Assembly: GCF_014646195.1 (NCBI RefSeq)
Contig: NZ_BMMZ01000003.1
Span: 124,001 to 188,000 of the forward strand
Length of the DNA: 64,000 nt
Source: Microlunatus endophyticus
GTDB lineage: Bacteria > Actinomycetota > Actinomycetes > Propionibacteriales > Propionibacteriaceae
Reading direction: 5' to 3'
The translations under genes were made by a program, and so were the position numbers. Below, one piece after another: positions 44,163 to 52,623 of the stretch. Each line of letters begins with the position of its first letter. The stretch's first letter is position 1. The notes under the pieces were generated by a model. That model did no database searches and was not told the origin of the DNA. It saw only the letters and a program-made list of their open reading frames with translations.

Positions 44163-44534
44163 TCAGACCCGTTTGGCCGCGCGCACCGCCAGCACCGCGG
44201 CAAGGATCACGCCGACGATCATCACTGCCAGCGCGATGCCGACGAAGATCAGATACGGCAGCACGTGCCGCGAGCCGATCACCGAACCGACCAGGGACAG
44301 GAAGCCGACTGAGGCGGCGGTGACCAGCGGCCGCACAGCCGCCTGGTGGCCGCGTTGCCAAGCCTCCTCAGACCGCAGCAGCGGCCGGAACCGGAAGCCC
44401 ACCAACGGATTCGGTCCGAGTGTCCCGTTGCCCAGCATCCGCGACACGTACGCCATCCCCGCCAGCGCGACGGTGAGGAAGGCGGCGACCAGGATCGCGG
44501 AGCCTGGACCGGGTCCGGCAGTCGCCAAACTCAC
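44163..44534 (-). CDS. SdpI-like small membrane protein
   Basis: A 123-residue membrane protein with three hydrophobic segments (about residues 11-29, 68-86 and 92-117). The cytoplasmic stretch [20 protein letters not shown] resembles the SdpI/YhfL motif (LGxRTPxTLxSxEAWxxxH). SdpI gives immunity to the Bacillus SdpC toxin, but most actinobacterial relatives are uncharacterised and no toxin gene is nearby. The GTG at 44532-44534 is preceded by AGGAAGA. Confidence 0.75.
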   Translation of the reverse strand: MSLATAGPGPGSAILVAAFLTVALAGMAYVSRMLGNGTLGPNPLVGFRFRPLLRSEEAWQRGHQAAVRPLVTAASVGFLSLVGSVIGSRHVLPYLIFVGIALAVMIVGVILAAVLAVRAAKRV

Positions 44535-44585
44535 CGGTCTTCCTCGCCTGCGGTCGTGGGGCGTACATGCACGGTCGCGACCTTA

Positions 44586-44620
44586 CCCGTCGGGCAGCGA
44601 CGGGCCCCAACCACTAGATT
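44586..44620 (+). promoter_or_regulatory. glyA upstream hairpin and -10 box
   Basis: A 7-bp hairpin (CCCGTCG/CGACGGG, 44586-44604) precedes TAGATT (44615-44620), a likely -10 box giving an untranslated leader of about 60 bases. I see no riboswitch consensus in that leader. Confidence 0.4.
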
Positions 44621-44687
44621 TGGGCAAGTCAGCTTTCACAGAAGCACCGGTCCACCGAGACCAAAGCCCTCGACACAGGAGTACGTC

Positions 44688-46145
44688 GTGCCCGAATCCC
44701 TCGATGCCGCCACCGCAACCGCCAAGGCCTCGGAGTCCTATCGCGCCGCGCTCTCGGTGATCGAGTCGGTCGAGCCCCGCATCGCCGGCGCCATCAGGTC
44801 CGAGCTCGCCGACCAGCGCGATTCGCTGAAGCTGATCGCCTCGGAGAACTACGCCTCGCCGGCGGTCCTGCTGACGATGGGCAACTGGCTCAGCGACAAG
44901 TACGCCGAGGGCACCATCGGGCACCGCTTCTATGCGGGCTGCCAGAATGTCGACACCGTCGAATCGGTCGCCGCCGAGCACGCCCGCGAGCTGTTCGGCG
45001 CCGAATACGCCTATGTCCAGCCGCATTCGGGCATCGACGCCAACCTGGTGGCCTTCTGGTCGATCCTGGCCAACCGGGTCGAGACGCCGGCCCTTGCCGA
45101 GCACGGCGTGAAGAGCGTCTACGACCTGTCCGAGGACGACTGGGAGGTGCTCCGCAAGAAGTTCGGCGAGCAGCGGGCGGTCGGCATGTCGCTGGACGCG
45201 GGCGGCCACCTGACCCACGGGTTCCGGCCCAACATCTCCGGCAAGATGTTCCACCAGCGTTCCTACGGCACCGATCCCGAAACCGAGCTGCTGGACTACG
45301 ACGAGGTCGCCCGGGTGGTCCGGGAGTTCAAGCCGCTGGTGCTGATCGCCGGCTACTCCGCCTACCCGCGTCGGATCAACTTCGCGAAGATGGCCGAGAT
45401 CGCCCACGAGAACGGCGCCGTGCTGATGGTCGACATGGCCCACTTCGCGGGTCTGGTGGCCGGCAAGGTCTTCACCGGCGACGAGGACCCGGTGCCGCAC
45501 GCCGACATCGTCACCACCACGACCCACAAGTCACTGCGCGGCCCGCGCGGCGGGATGGTGCTGGCCACGGAGGAGTTCGCCGCCGATGTCGACCGCGGCT
45601 GCCCGATGGTGCTCGGCGGCCCGCTCGGCCACGTGATGGCCGCCAAGGCAGTCGCCCTGGCGGAGGCCCGGCGGCCGGAATTCCGGACCTACGCGCAGCA
45701 CATCGCCGACAACGCGCACGCCCTGGCCGACGGTTTCCTCAAGCGCGGCGCCAAGCTGGTCACCGGCGGTACCGACAACCACCTGGTGCTGTTGGACACC
45801 ACGGCGTACGGGCTGACCGGCCGACAGGCGGAATCGGCGCTGCTGGATTCCGGCATCGTCACCAACCGGAACTCGGTCCCCAACGACCCCAACGGTGCCT
45901 GGTACACCTCGGGCGTACGGCTCGGTACCCCGGCACTGACCTCGCGCGGACTCGGCATCGACGACTTCGACCGGGTGGCCGAGCTGATCGTCGGCGTCCT
46001 GTCCCAGACCGAGGCGACACCGACCCGCTCCGGTGCCCCGGGCAAGGCCAAATACAGCATCGCACCGGGCGTTGCCGAAGCGACCCACAAGGCGGCCGAG
46101 GAACTGCTGGGCAACCACCCGCTGTATCCGGGCCTGGAACTCTAG
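44688..46145 (+). CDS. glyA: Serine hydroxymethyltransferase
   Basis: A 485-residue PLP enzyme interconverting serine plus tetrahydrofolate and glycine plus methylene-tetrahydrofolate. [29 protein letters not shown] and the PLP lysine in [16 protein letters not shown] are the family signatures. It is longer than the common 420-residue form because of insertions (for example around [19 protein letters not shown]), as in a known actinobacterial subgroup. The GTG at 44688 is preceded by AGGAG. It links functionally with tdh-kbl and sdaA at 31-35 kb in glycine/serine metabolism. Confidence 0.94.
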   Translation: MPESLDAATATAKASESYRAALSVIESVEPRIAGAIRSELADQRDSLKLIASENYASPAVLLTMGNWLSDKYAEGTIGHRFYAGCQNVDTVESVAAEHARELFGAEYAYVQPHSGIDANLVAFWSILANRVETPALAEHGVKSVYDLSEDDWEVLRKKFGEQRAVGMSLDAGGHLTHGFRPNISGKMFHQRSYGTDPETELLDYDEVARVVREFKPLVLIAGYSAYPRRINFAKMAEIAHENGAVLMVDMAHFAGLVAGKVFTGDEDPVPHADIVTTTTHKSLRGPRGGMVLATEEFAADVDRGCPMVLGGPLGHVMAAKAVALAEARRPEFRTYAQHIADNAHALADGFLKRGAKLVTGGTDNHLVLLDTTAYGLTGRQAESALLDSGIVTNRNSVPNDPNGAWYTSGVRLGTPALTSRGLGIDDFDRVAELIVGVLSQTEATPTRSGAPGKAKYSIAPGVAEATHKAAEELLGNHPLYPGLEL

Positions 46146-46355
46146 GAACCCCACGGCTGAAGCAGTTCGTCCACGTCGACAGCTACGGTCACGTCGCCGT
46201 ACCGCAGGGCGGCGTCGCCGCCGGTGGATCGGCCGGGTCTCGACGAAGTAGCCGTCGCGCAGTTGGTGGGTGAGGATCTGATGATCCCCCGGGTCGACGA
46301 TCCAGTACTCGCCGCGGACGGTGTCATCGAGGGCGAGGTAGTCGTCCTCGGACAT
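46142..46355 (-). pseudogene. Decayed Uma2-family (DUF820) nuclease-like gene
   Basis: From 46355 leftward one frame reads MSEDDYLALDD, typical of the start of Uma2 proteins. It is followed at once by GEYWIVDPGDHQILTHQLRD, typical of their C-terminal third, so the middle is missing. Near 46215 the frame must shift to continue as GDAALRYGDVTVAVDVDELL, the usual end, stopping at 46142. An internal deletion plus a frameshift make this a remnant. The stop overlaps the glyA stop by two bases. From 46356 to 46597 I see no recognisable coding sequence. Confidence 0.6.
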
Positions 46356-46584
46356 CGGGATCCGGTGATCTCGTCGACGACGCTGTCAGCAGTCGTCAGC
46401 TGCCCTCTGGTTCGGACTGACCCTACGGCCGGCCTGCCCGACCGCCAGGATTCTTTCCACGGGTCACGCAGCCACGGAACCGACGCATAGCGGCTTGCTG
46501 AGGCAATCCACAAAGCAGCCGAAGAAGTCGCCCGCCCGGCCGGGAACGACTGCCCGTGCACGGTTCTCCGGCCTTTCGCCCACC

Positions 46585-46600
46585 TACACTGGCGGGCGTG
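46585..46600 (+). promoter_or_regulatory. Leaderless-type promoter of the lipoprotein gene
   Basis: TACACT (46585-46590) lies seven bases before the GTG at 46598, with no ribosome-binding site. Confidence 0.5.
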
Positions 46601-46939
46601 TTCGGGAGCAAGATGGTGTCCATCGCGCTGGCAGTCGCGGCTATCGCCGCGCTGGCCGGCTGCTCGCAGACCAATCTGACAACCGAGGACGCGTACAAGA
46701 TCGGCTGCCCGGCGATCGATGCCACGGTCGCCTCCGGTTCGGTGGCCAACGAAGTCGCGGTGACCACGCTGAAAGAGGTACGCGACCGGTCACACCCGTC
46801 CAAGGACACCAAGAAATGGCTGGACGCGGCGATCGCCCTGCTCACCTCTGACCACCCCACCCACACCTCGAAGCAAGCCAAGAAGTTGATCATCCGGGGC
46901 TGCAAGGAAAACGGGTACCCGCTGCAGAATCTGCACTGA
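46598..46939 (+). CDS. Small secreted lipoprotein of unknown function
   Basis: A 113-residue protein. A short positive N-terminus, a hydrophobic stretch (MVSIALAVAAIAALAGC) and a lipobox LAGC with the lipidated Cys at about residue 22 mark a lipoprotein anchored to the outer face of the membrane. The mature part is small and helical (WLDAAIALLTSD), with two further cysteines (GCPA, RGCKENGY) that might form a disulfide. I do not recognise the family. The leaderless GTG start fits both the -10 box and the signal peptide length. Confidence 0.75.
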   Translation: MFGSKMVSIALAVAAIAALAGCSQTNLTTEDAYKIGCPAIDATVASGSVANEVAVTTLKEVRDRSHPSKDTKKWLDAAIALLTSDHPTHTSKQAKKLIIRGCKENGYPLQNLH

Positions 46940-46955
46940 TTCCGTTCCCGGGGTC

Positions 46956-46991
46956 TTGACAATAGTTGTAGATATTGACAACTATTGCCCT
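46956..46991 (+). promoter_or_regulatory. ArsR operator overlapping the promoter
   Basis: CAATAGTTGT (46960-46969) and ACAACTATTG (46978-46987) are perfect 10-bp arms around an 8-base spacer. The repeat overlaps a TTGACA box (46956-46961) and ends five bases before the ArsR ATG. This is a strong candidate site for autoregulation by the adjacent ArsR protein. Confidence 0.8.
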
Positions 46992-47324
46992 ATGGTGCAG
47001 CAATCGGAGATGTTCGCCGCGCTGGCCGACCCGACCAGACTCCGGGTCGTCGAGCTGCTGGGCGAAGGCCCGCAGCGGGCGGGCGAGCTCGCGTCCCGAG
47101 CGGGAGTCTCAGCCCCGGTGATGAGCCGGCACCTGCGCCAACTGCTGCAGGCCGGCCTGGTCAGCGACACTCGCGATCCGGATGACGCACGGGCCCGGAT
47201 CTTCACGCTTCGCCCTGAGTTGATCACCTCGCTGCAGGCCTGGATCGACCAGGTCCAGGCGCACTGGGACGAGCAGCTCGGATCCTTCAAAACCCATGTC
47301 GAGGAGAAGAGGCGTACCCGATGA
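46992..47324 (+). CDS. ArsR-family transcriptional regulator
   Basis: A 110-residue winged-helix protein. MFAALADPTRLRVVELL, AGELASRAGVSAPVMSRHL (recognition helix) and LVSDTRDPDDARARIF (wing) are typical. No metal-binding ELCVCDL cysteines are present, so it belongs to the branch paired with SRPBCC (AHSA1) proteins rather than arsenic sensors. Its stop overlaps the ATG of the SRPBCC-VOC gene (ATGA, 47321-47324), so the two are coupled. The ATG at 46992 is the first in frame after the operator. Confidence 0.92.
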   Translation: MVQQSEMFAALADPTRLRVVELLGEGPQRAGELASRAGVSAPVMSRHLRQLLQAGLVSDTRDPDDARARIFTLRPELITSLQAWIDQVQAHWDEQLGSFKTHVEEKRRTR

Positions 47325-48160
47325 GCACCGATGCCCCGCGTACCGAGGCCGAGACCAGCGTGGAGGTCGCCGTCGATCCCATGACCGCCTTCGAGATCTT
47401 CACCACCGAGATCGATCTCTGGTGGGTCCGAGGTCCGATCAACCATTACGACGCATCGCGACTGTCGGAGTTCCGGATCGAGCCGGGCGTCGGCGGCCGG
47501 GTCCTCGAGGTCTACGACGAGGCCGCCGGGGAGATGGCCAGTAGAGAAACCGTCACCGTCTGGGAGCCCGGCGAGCGACTGGTGCTGACCGGTGCCGACA
47601 CCGAGGTCGAGATCAGATTCACCAAGATCGACACCGGCACCCGAGTCACTGTCCGACAGTATCTGCTGCCCGCCGGCGATCCCGCCAAGGCCGGGTTCGG
47701 CTGGGTCAACATGCTGCGAACGTACGGCGCCTGGTTCCTCCGGCGGAACACCGCGAGCCGTACGCCCCGCCAGATCAACAGGCTGGGAATCGCCTTGTAC
47801 TACAGGGATCCGGCAGCTGCTGCATCCTGGCTGCGGTCAGTGTTCCGGTTGGGCGATTGGGACGTCGATCAGCTGCCCGAGCCCGGTGCCGGATCCGGCT
47901 GGATCGAGTTCCACGTGGGCGACGGCCTGGTCACGCTGTTCGCCGGCGGTGATCAGGATCTGCCGCCGCGCGGCCACGACGTCTGGGTGCATGTGAACGA
48001 TCTGAAGGAACACTTCGATCATGCTCGCGCAGCCGGCGCAAAGATCATCTCCCCTATCACCAGTTATGGCTTCACCAGCTACCGGGCCGAGGATCTCGAG
48101 GGCCGCCGGTGGACCTTCGTGCAAGCCCCGCCGGGCATGCGGGACGCGGCGGCATCGTGA
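47321..48160 (+). CDS. Fusion protein: SRPBCC (AHSA1-like) domain plus VOC domain
   Basis: A 279-residue two-domain protein. Residues about 8-145 form an AHSA1/START-like ligand-binding domain (VEVAVDPMTAFEIFTTEID, then LWWVRGPINHYD, VWEPGERLVLTG). Residues about 150-270 form a VOC glyoxalase-like domain (GIALYYRDPAAAASWLRSV, WIEFHVGDGLVTLF, DVWVHVNDLKEHFDHARAAG, AEDLEGRRWTFVQ). The fused arrangement suggests binding of a hydrophobic or reactive small molecule that is then isomerised or sequestered. It is expressed with ArsR from an operator-controlled promoter, so it is presumably inducible. The substrate is unknown. Confidence 0.87.
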   Translation: MSTDAPRTEAETSVEVAVDPMTAFEIFTTEIDLWWVRGPINHYDASRLSEFRIEPGVGGRVLEVYDEAAGEMASRETVTVWEPGERLVLTGADTEVEIRFTKIDTGTRVTVRQYLLPAGDPAKAGFGWVNMLRTYGAWFLRRNTASRTPRQINRLGIALYYRDPAAAASWLRSVFRLGDWDVDQLPEPGAGSGWIEFHVGDGLVTLFAGGDQDLPPRGHDVWVHVNDLKEHFDHARAAGAKIISPITSYGFTSYRAEDLEGRRWTFVQAPPGMRDAAAS

Positions 48161-48168
48161 CCCGGTCG

Positions 48169-48185
48169 TACGATCAGCAGCTGTG
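48169..48185 (+). promoter_or_regulatory. Leaderless-type promoter of the alpha/beta hydrolase gene
   Basis: TACGAT (48169-48174) lies eight bases before the GTG at 48183. Confidence 0.4.
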
Positions 48186-49001
48186 ACCGATACTGATGCT
48201 GGAACCACCGGCACCGTCCCTGTCCGCGGCGTGGACCTCGCCTACTCCAGGGCTGGGTCCGGACCGGTGGTGATCATCGCCCACGGGCTCACTTCGAGCC
48301 GGGCCAGCAATGCCGCCACCGGACTGCTCGATCTGTCGCCGGTGATCGACGCCGGCTACACGCTGGTTTCCTACGACGCCCGTGGGCACGGCCAATCGAC
48401 CGGCAGCACCGACCCGGGTGACTATCACTGGTCCGCGCTCGCCGACGACCTGCTCGCCTTCGCCGAGGCCGTCGCACCCGGCCAACAGGTCGCACTGGTG
48501 GGCAACTCGATGGGTACTGCCACCTCGATCTTCGCCGCGCTCAAGGAGCCCGACCGGATCGGAGCGCTGGTGCTCACGGCTCCGCCGACCGCCTGGCAGA
48601 CCCGGATAGCGCAATCCGACTTCTATGTCCGGATGGCCGACGCCCTGGAGCGCAATGATCAAGAAGCCCTTGAGGCGATGTTCGCCGATGCGACCGAACC
48701 GGAGATCTTCGCCGACATGTTCGCCGAACCGCCGGCGCCGGACATCAGGCCGGAGCTCATGGCGACGATCATGCGCGGTGCTGCCGCCACCGATCTGCCA
48801 GCTCTGGACGAGATTGCCACGATCACGCACGAGACCCTGTTGCTGCCCTGGGCCAAGGACCCCGGACATCCTGTCTCCACGGCGGTAGCGCTTGCCGAAA
48901 CCATGATCAACTCCCGGCTGCGGATCGCACACACCGCCGCCCAGGTGAAGGCGTACGGTGCCTGGACCGCACCGTTCCTGACCGAGACCTTCCCCGTCTG
49001 A
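48183..49001 (+). CDS. Alpha/beta hydrolase
   Basis: A 272-residue hydrolase. The oxyanion stretch is VVIIAHGLTSSRASN, the nucleophile elbow VALVGNSMGTATSI (Ser in GNSMG) and YDARGHGQSTG is a family strand; the catalytic His is probably in LRIAHTAAQ or an equivalent late position, less clear than usual. Substrate classes include esters and lactones. It lies 22 bases after the SRPBCC-VOC gene but seems to have its own promoter. The GTG at 48183 is chosen because the fold begins soon after it. Confidence 0.85.
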   Translation: MTDTDAGTTGTVPVRGVDLAYSRAGSGPVVIIAHGLTSSRASNAATGLLDLSPVIDAGYTLVSYDARGHGQSTGSTDPGDYHWSALADDLLAFAEAVAPGQQVALVGNSMGTATSIFAALKEPDRIGALVLTAPPTAWQTRIAQSDFYVRMADALERNDQEALEAMFADATEPEIFADMFAEPPAPDIRPELMATIMRGAAATDLPALDEIATITHETLLLPWAKDPGHPVSTAVALAETMINSRLRIAHTAAQVKAYGAWTAPFLTETFPV

Positions 49002-49032
49002 GCCCCCTGCTGCCGGCGGGCGGCGCCGCTGG

Positions 49033-49068
49033 CGAAGGGCTCCGGTTGCCCTTCGACCAGCTCAGGGC
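49033..49068. repeat. Hairpin containing a CCTTCGAC-AGCTCAGGG repeat element
   Basis: CGAAGGGC (49033-49040) and GCCCTTCG (49048-49055) form an 8-bp stem, and CCCTTCGACCAGCTCAGGG (49049-49067) is a near-copy, in opposite orientation, of the element at 62649-62666. Both lie between convergent genes. Confidence 0.65.
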
Positions 49069-49076
49069 CTTTCGGA

Positions 49077-50243
49077 TCAGGTGATGATCATCGCCTTGTC
49101 GATCGCGTCCTGACCGACACCGCCGTTCAGCGCCGCGTAGAACGGATGTCCCGGAACGAGATCGGCCCGGTCCACCGGGCTGCCGGTCAGCGCGGACGCG
49201 TAGAGAGCGCTGACGAATTCCATCGTCGGCCGCGTGCTGGCCAAAGTGGTCTCGTGGGTCCGCCCGGCCAGCAGATCGTCGACCAGGCGGCTGATCTGCG
49301 CCTGGTGGTTGCTCGGCGCATCCTCGCCTGCCGAGGCGGTCCACGGATCAGTGGCCGCAACCGATGCCGAGCCGTCCGCGCCCCGCTCGCCCGGGTTCAG
49401 GCCGAAGGTCGCGGCGCGGGCCGCATCTGGCGCCGGGTGGAATTTCCAGTCGGCATCGGAGTAGCCGTAGAGATGATCGACTTCCAGCGACCCACCGTCG
49501 GTGTCGATCCGGATTCGGCTCAACTCGTCCGGCGACAACAGGCTGTTGATCACCGTGCCGACGGCGCCGCTCTCGAAGATCACTGTAGCCAGCGAGACGT
49601 CCTCGAACTGCACAGGGCGGTCGAGGCGTACGGCGGTTGCGGTCAGGGTCTTCCACGGGCCGAGCAGATGCAGCAGCAGATCGACCTGGTGGATCCCATG
49701 GCCGAGTGTCGGGCCGCCGCCCTCCCCGACCCAGGTGCCACGCCAATCGGGATCGAAATAGCTCCGCGGCCGGAACCAGAGCGTCTCGCAGACCGCAACC
49801 CGCGGCGTACCAAGATCACCGGCGGACAGCAGGCGGTGGGCCCGCTGCGCACCGGACCCGTGCCGGTGCTGGAAGATCACGTAGACCGACCCGCCGTTGG
49901 CGGCCTCGGCCTCGGCCAAGGCATCCATCTCGGCGAGGTTGAGCACCGGTGGCTTCTCCAGCAGCACCGACGCTCCGGTCGCGAGCACCTCGAGCGCAAC
50001 CTCGGCATGGCTGCCGGGCGGCGTCGGCACCGACACCAGGTCGGGCTGCTGCTCGGCCAGCAGCTCCTTGGCACTGCCGTAGGCCGTCGAACCGTACTTC
50101 GCGGCGTAGCCGTCGGCACGATCCTTGACAGGGTCGGCCACGCCGACGAGTTCGGTCTTGCCGGTCGCCAGGTAGCCGGCCGCGTGCCGGTTGCCGATGT
50201 TTCCACAACCGACGACGGCGACCTTCAGCGGTGCCTGTGCCAT
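49077..50243 (-). CDS. Gfo/Idh/MocA-family oxidoreductase
   Basis: A 388-residue NAD(P)-dependent sugar oxidoreductase-like protein. KVAVVGCGNIGNRHAAGYL is the nucleotide-binding start, SVLLEKPPVLNL has the catalytic lysine, and GGGPTLGHGIHQVDLLLHLL holds the conserved His. It is the last gene of a minus-strand run (binding protein, OppB, OppC, two oxidoreductases), so it probably acts on the imported sugar or its acid. The ATG at 50241-50243 is preceded by AAAGGAG. Specific substrate unknown. Confidence 0.88.
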   Translation of the reverse strand: MAQAPLKVAVVGCGNIGNRHAAGYLATGKTELVGVADPVKDRADGYAAKYGSTAYGSAKELLAEQQPDLVSVPTPPGSHAEVALEVLATGASVLLEKPPVLNLAEMDALAEAEAANGGSVYVIFQHRHGSGAQRAHRLLSAGDLGTPRVAVCETLWFRPRSYFDPDWRGTWVGEGGGPTLGHGIHQVDLLLHLLGPWKTLTATAVRLDRPVQFEDVSLATVIFESGAVGTVINSLLSPDELSRIRIDTDGGSLEVDHLYGYSDADWKFHPAPDAARAATFGLNPGERGADGSASVAATDPWTASAGEDAPSNHQAQISRLVDDLLAGRTHETTLASTRPTMEFVSALYASALTGSPVDRADLVPGHPFYAALNGGVGQDAIDKAMIIT

Positions 50244-50279
50244 CAACTTCTCCTTTGGTGGGCGGCTCTCGTGGCCGCT

Positions 50280-51332
50280 CTACTGAGCGGCTCCGCGCAA
50301 GGTGGCGTCCTGCTGGGCGACCAGCGCCAGCCGCATGGTTTCGAAGGTGTGCTCCTGCGGCGCCGCGGTCTGCGTACGATCCCGGACGTCGTTGATCAGA
50401 TTCGGGTAGTAGTCGAGGGTGACGTCGGAGCAGTCGACGTATTCGGTGCCGTTCTGGTCGGCGAGGAAGAGGTGGTTGCCCCCCGGCCTGCCCTCGATGT
50501 CGATGTATTTGCGCATCTCGATGTAACCCTCGGTGCCCAGCACCAGCAGCCGGCCGTCACCCCAGGTCGGCAGGCCCTGCGGGGTGTACCAGTCGACGCG
50601 GATGTACCCCTGCGCACCCTCGCTGCGCAACAGCACCTCGCCGAAGTCCTGCAGCCCGGGAGTGTCCGGATTGGCGAAGTTGCCGACTGTGCTCGTCACC
50701 ACCTCGGCCGAGGTTGCACCGGTGAACCAGAGGAACTGGTCGATCTGGTGCGAGGCGATGTCGGCGAGGATTCCGCCGTAGCGCTCCTTCTGGTAGAACC
50801 ACTCCGGCCGGCCCTTGCCGCCCGCGAGGTGAGCGCGGTCACCGATCCGATGCGGACCGAGCCCGAGGGTCTGGACGACTTTGCCGATCCTCCCGGCGCG
50901 GACGAGTTCGCCCGCCTTGGTCACCGCGGGCACCTCGAACCGCTCGGAGAAGGTCACCGACCAGAATCGGCCGGTGTCGGCGACGGTCTGCCGGATCTCC
51001 TCGAGTTGATCAAGCGTCGTGCAGCCCGGCTTGTCGGTCACCACGTCCTTGCCCGACTTCAGTGCCTTGATCGCGATCGGCCCGCGCCGGTCCGGGACCG
51101 CAGCGGTGACGATCAGGTCGATGTCGTCGCGTTCGAGCAGCTCGTCGACCGAATCGGCGAACGGCACGTCGTCCGGCACCAGGTCCCGCATCTGCTGCGC
51201 GACCGAGGCCTCCGGGTCGTCGCTGGCCAGGGCGACCAATTCGGCTCCTGCTCCGGAGAGGCCCTTGACCTGACCGAAGATGTGGGCATGATCAAGACCG
51301 ACTGCCGCGAAGCGGACAGGCTGCTGGGTCAT
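50280..51332 (-). CDS. Gfo/Idh/MocA-family oxidoreductase (DKP variant)
   Basis: A 350-residue protein. The N-terminal motif FAAVGLDHAHIFGQ departs from the usual GxGxxG. The catalytic motif reads VVTDKPGCTT, with Asp instead of Glu before the conserved Lys. YGGILADIASHQIDQFLWF carries the His. The subgroup with VGLDHAH starts is often found in sugar-use clusters of soil bacteria. It is 36 bases upstream of the second oxidoreductase on the same strand; AAAGGA precedes the ATG. Possibly the two act in sequence on one sugar. Confidence 0.87.
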   Translation of the reverse strand: MTQQPVRFAAVGLDHAHIFGQVKGLSGAGAELVALASDDPEASVAQQMRDLVPDDVPFADSVDELLERDDIDLIVTAAVPDRRGPIAIKALKSGKDVVTDKPGCTTLDQLEEIRQTVADTGRFWSVTFSERFEVPAVTKAGELVRAGRIGKVVQTLGLGPHRIGDRAHLAGGKGRPEWFYQKERYGGILADIASHQIDQFLWFTGATSAEVVTSTVGNFANPDTPGLQDFGEVLLRSEGAQGYIRVDWYTPQGLPTWGDGRLLVLGTEGYIEMRKYIDIEGRPGGNHLFLADQNGTEYVDCSDVTLDYYPNLINDVRDRTQTAAPQEHTFETMRLALVAQQDATLRGAAQ

Positions 51333-51489
51333 CGCGTTCCTTTCATCAATCTCTGCTACAGCTACTGCCTCAGTCTGCCGATGCCGGGCACCGGATTCCT
51401 ACCGGTTGCAGCCGATTGCCACCTGATGATCATCATGCGGACACTTCGCGGACCTGACCGGAGTGACCAGTCATCAGCTGTGCGGATCA

Positions 51490-52623
51490 TCAGCTGTAGG
51501 GGTCGACGGCGTCGCGGAGTCCGTCGCCGATGAGTTGGAAGCAGATGACGGCGAGGACGACGAGTCCGGCGGGGATGAGGAGCCACGGATACTGCTGGAC
51601 GGTGGAGACGCTTTGGGCATCGGAGAGCAGGACGCCCCAGCTGACTGCCGGTGGCAGCATCCCGACACCCAGGAAGGACAGCGAGGTCTCGGCAATGATG
51701 GTGGCCGGGACGGCGAGCATCGCGGTCACCACGATATGGCTGGTGGCGTTCGGCAACAGGTGGGTGAATACGATCCGGGCGTTCCCGGAACCGGCCGCCC
51801 GCGCCGCTGCCACGTATTCACTGGAGGAATAGCCCAGGACCTTTCCACGGACCTGCCGTGCCAGCCCGGCCCAGCCGACCAACGACAGGATCAGGGTGAT
51901 CAGCAGATACCGGTTGGTGACCGACATGTCCTGGGGCAGGATCGCCGCCAGCGCCAGCCACAGCGGCAGCGTCGGCAACGACAGCAGCAACTCGATGAAG
52001 CGTTGCAGGATGTTGTCGATCGCGCCGCCGAAGAACCCCGACACGGTGCCGATCGTCGCTCCGAGGAAGGTGCCGACCGCCACCCCGATCAGGCCGATCG
52101 TCAACGACACCCGGGCGCCCTGCATCGCGCGGGCGAAAACGTCCCGGCCCTGCGAATCGGCACCCCAGAGCAACAGTTTGTGCGGCGCAGCCACCGTGAG
52201 CAGGTGTCGGTCGGTCGGGATCACACCGAACAACTTGTACTCGAAACCCCGGCCGAAGACGCGGATCGGGACACCGTTGTCGCAGTCGGTGCGGTACTTG
52301 TACTCGAACCGGGCCTTGTCCAGATACTGGGTCTTGGAGCAGATCGCCGGACCGCCGTCCCAGGTCAGCGCCGACGGGGCCGCGTACTTCTGGTCCGAAT
52401 CCTGCTGGTCGTACGGATTCGGCGCCAGGAAGGTTGCGAACACCGCACACAAGTACAAGATCAACAACACGATCACACTCGCCGCCGCGAGCCGACTGGC
52501 CCGGAACCGGCGCGCCATCAACCGCCACTGCGACACCTCACCGATCGACGACGGCTCGGCGATCCCCGCCTGATCAGGCGGGGGGATGTCGGAGCCGGTC
52601 TCCGGCAGCACCGCCGTGGTCAC
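51490..52623 (-). CDS. ABC transporter permease, OppC/DppC type
   Basis: A 377-residue inner-membrane permease. An N-terminal membrane segment (AASVIVLLILYLCAVFATFL) is followed by an external domain of about 90 residues and then the transport core. The ATPase-contact EAA loop reads YVAAARAAGSGNARIVFTHL. The external insert (containing FEYKYRTDCDNGVPIRVFGR) is longer than in E. coli OppC. It starts with GTG overlapping the OppB stop (52620-52623). A direct repeat TCATCAGCTGT (51471-51481, 51487-51497) straddles its 3' end. No cognate OppD/OppF ATPase is present in the window. Confidence 0.93.
   Translation of the reverse strand: MTTAVLPETGSDIPPPDQAGIAEPSSIGEVSQWRLMARRFRASRLAAASVIVLLILYLCAVFATFLAPNPYDQQDSDQKYAAPSALTWDGGPAICSKTQYLDKARFEYKYRTDCDNGVPIRVFGRGFEYKLFGVIPTDRHLLTVAAPHKLLLWGADSQGRDVFARAMQGARVSLTIGLIGVAVGTFLGATIGTVSGFFGGAIDNILQRFIELLLSLPTLPLWLALAAILPQDMSVTNRYLLITLILSLVGWAGLARQVRGKVLGYSSSEYVAAARAAGSGNARIVFTHLLPNATSHIVVTAMLAVPATIIAETSLSFLGVGMLPPAVSWGVLLSDAQSVSTVQQYPWLLIPAGLVVLAVICFQLIGDGLRDAVDPYS

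Noticed and set aside
44535-44687. A ZTP/pfl or glycine riboswitch before glyA
   Set aside because: Only one short hairpin is seen and the conserved core of either riboswitch is missing.
46423-46562. A short arginine-rich minus-strand frame upstream of the Uma2 remnant
   Set aside because: No similarity to any family I know and no start signal; probably non-coding.
49146-51533. A 795-codon plus-strand open frame opposite two oxidoreductase genes
   Set aside because: Same reason: no domains, and the minus-strand genes have clear catalytic motifs.
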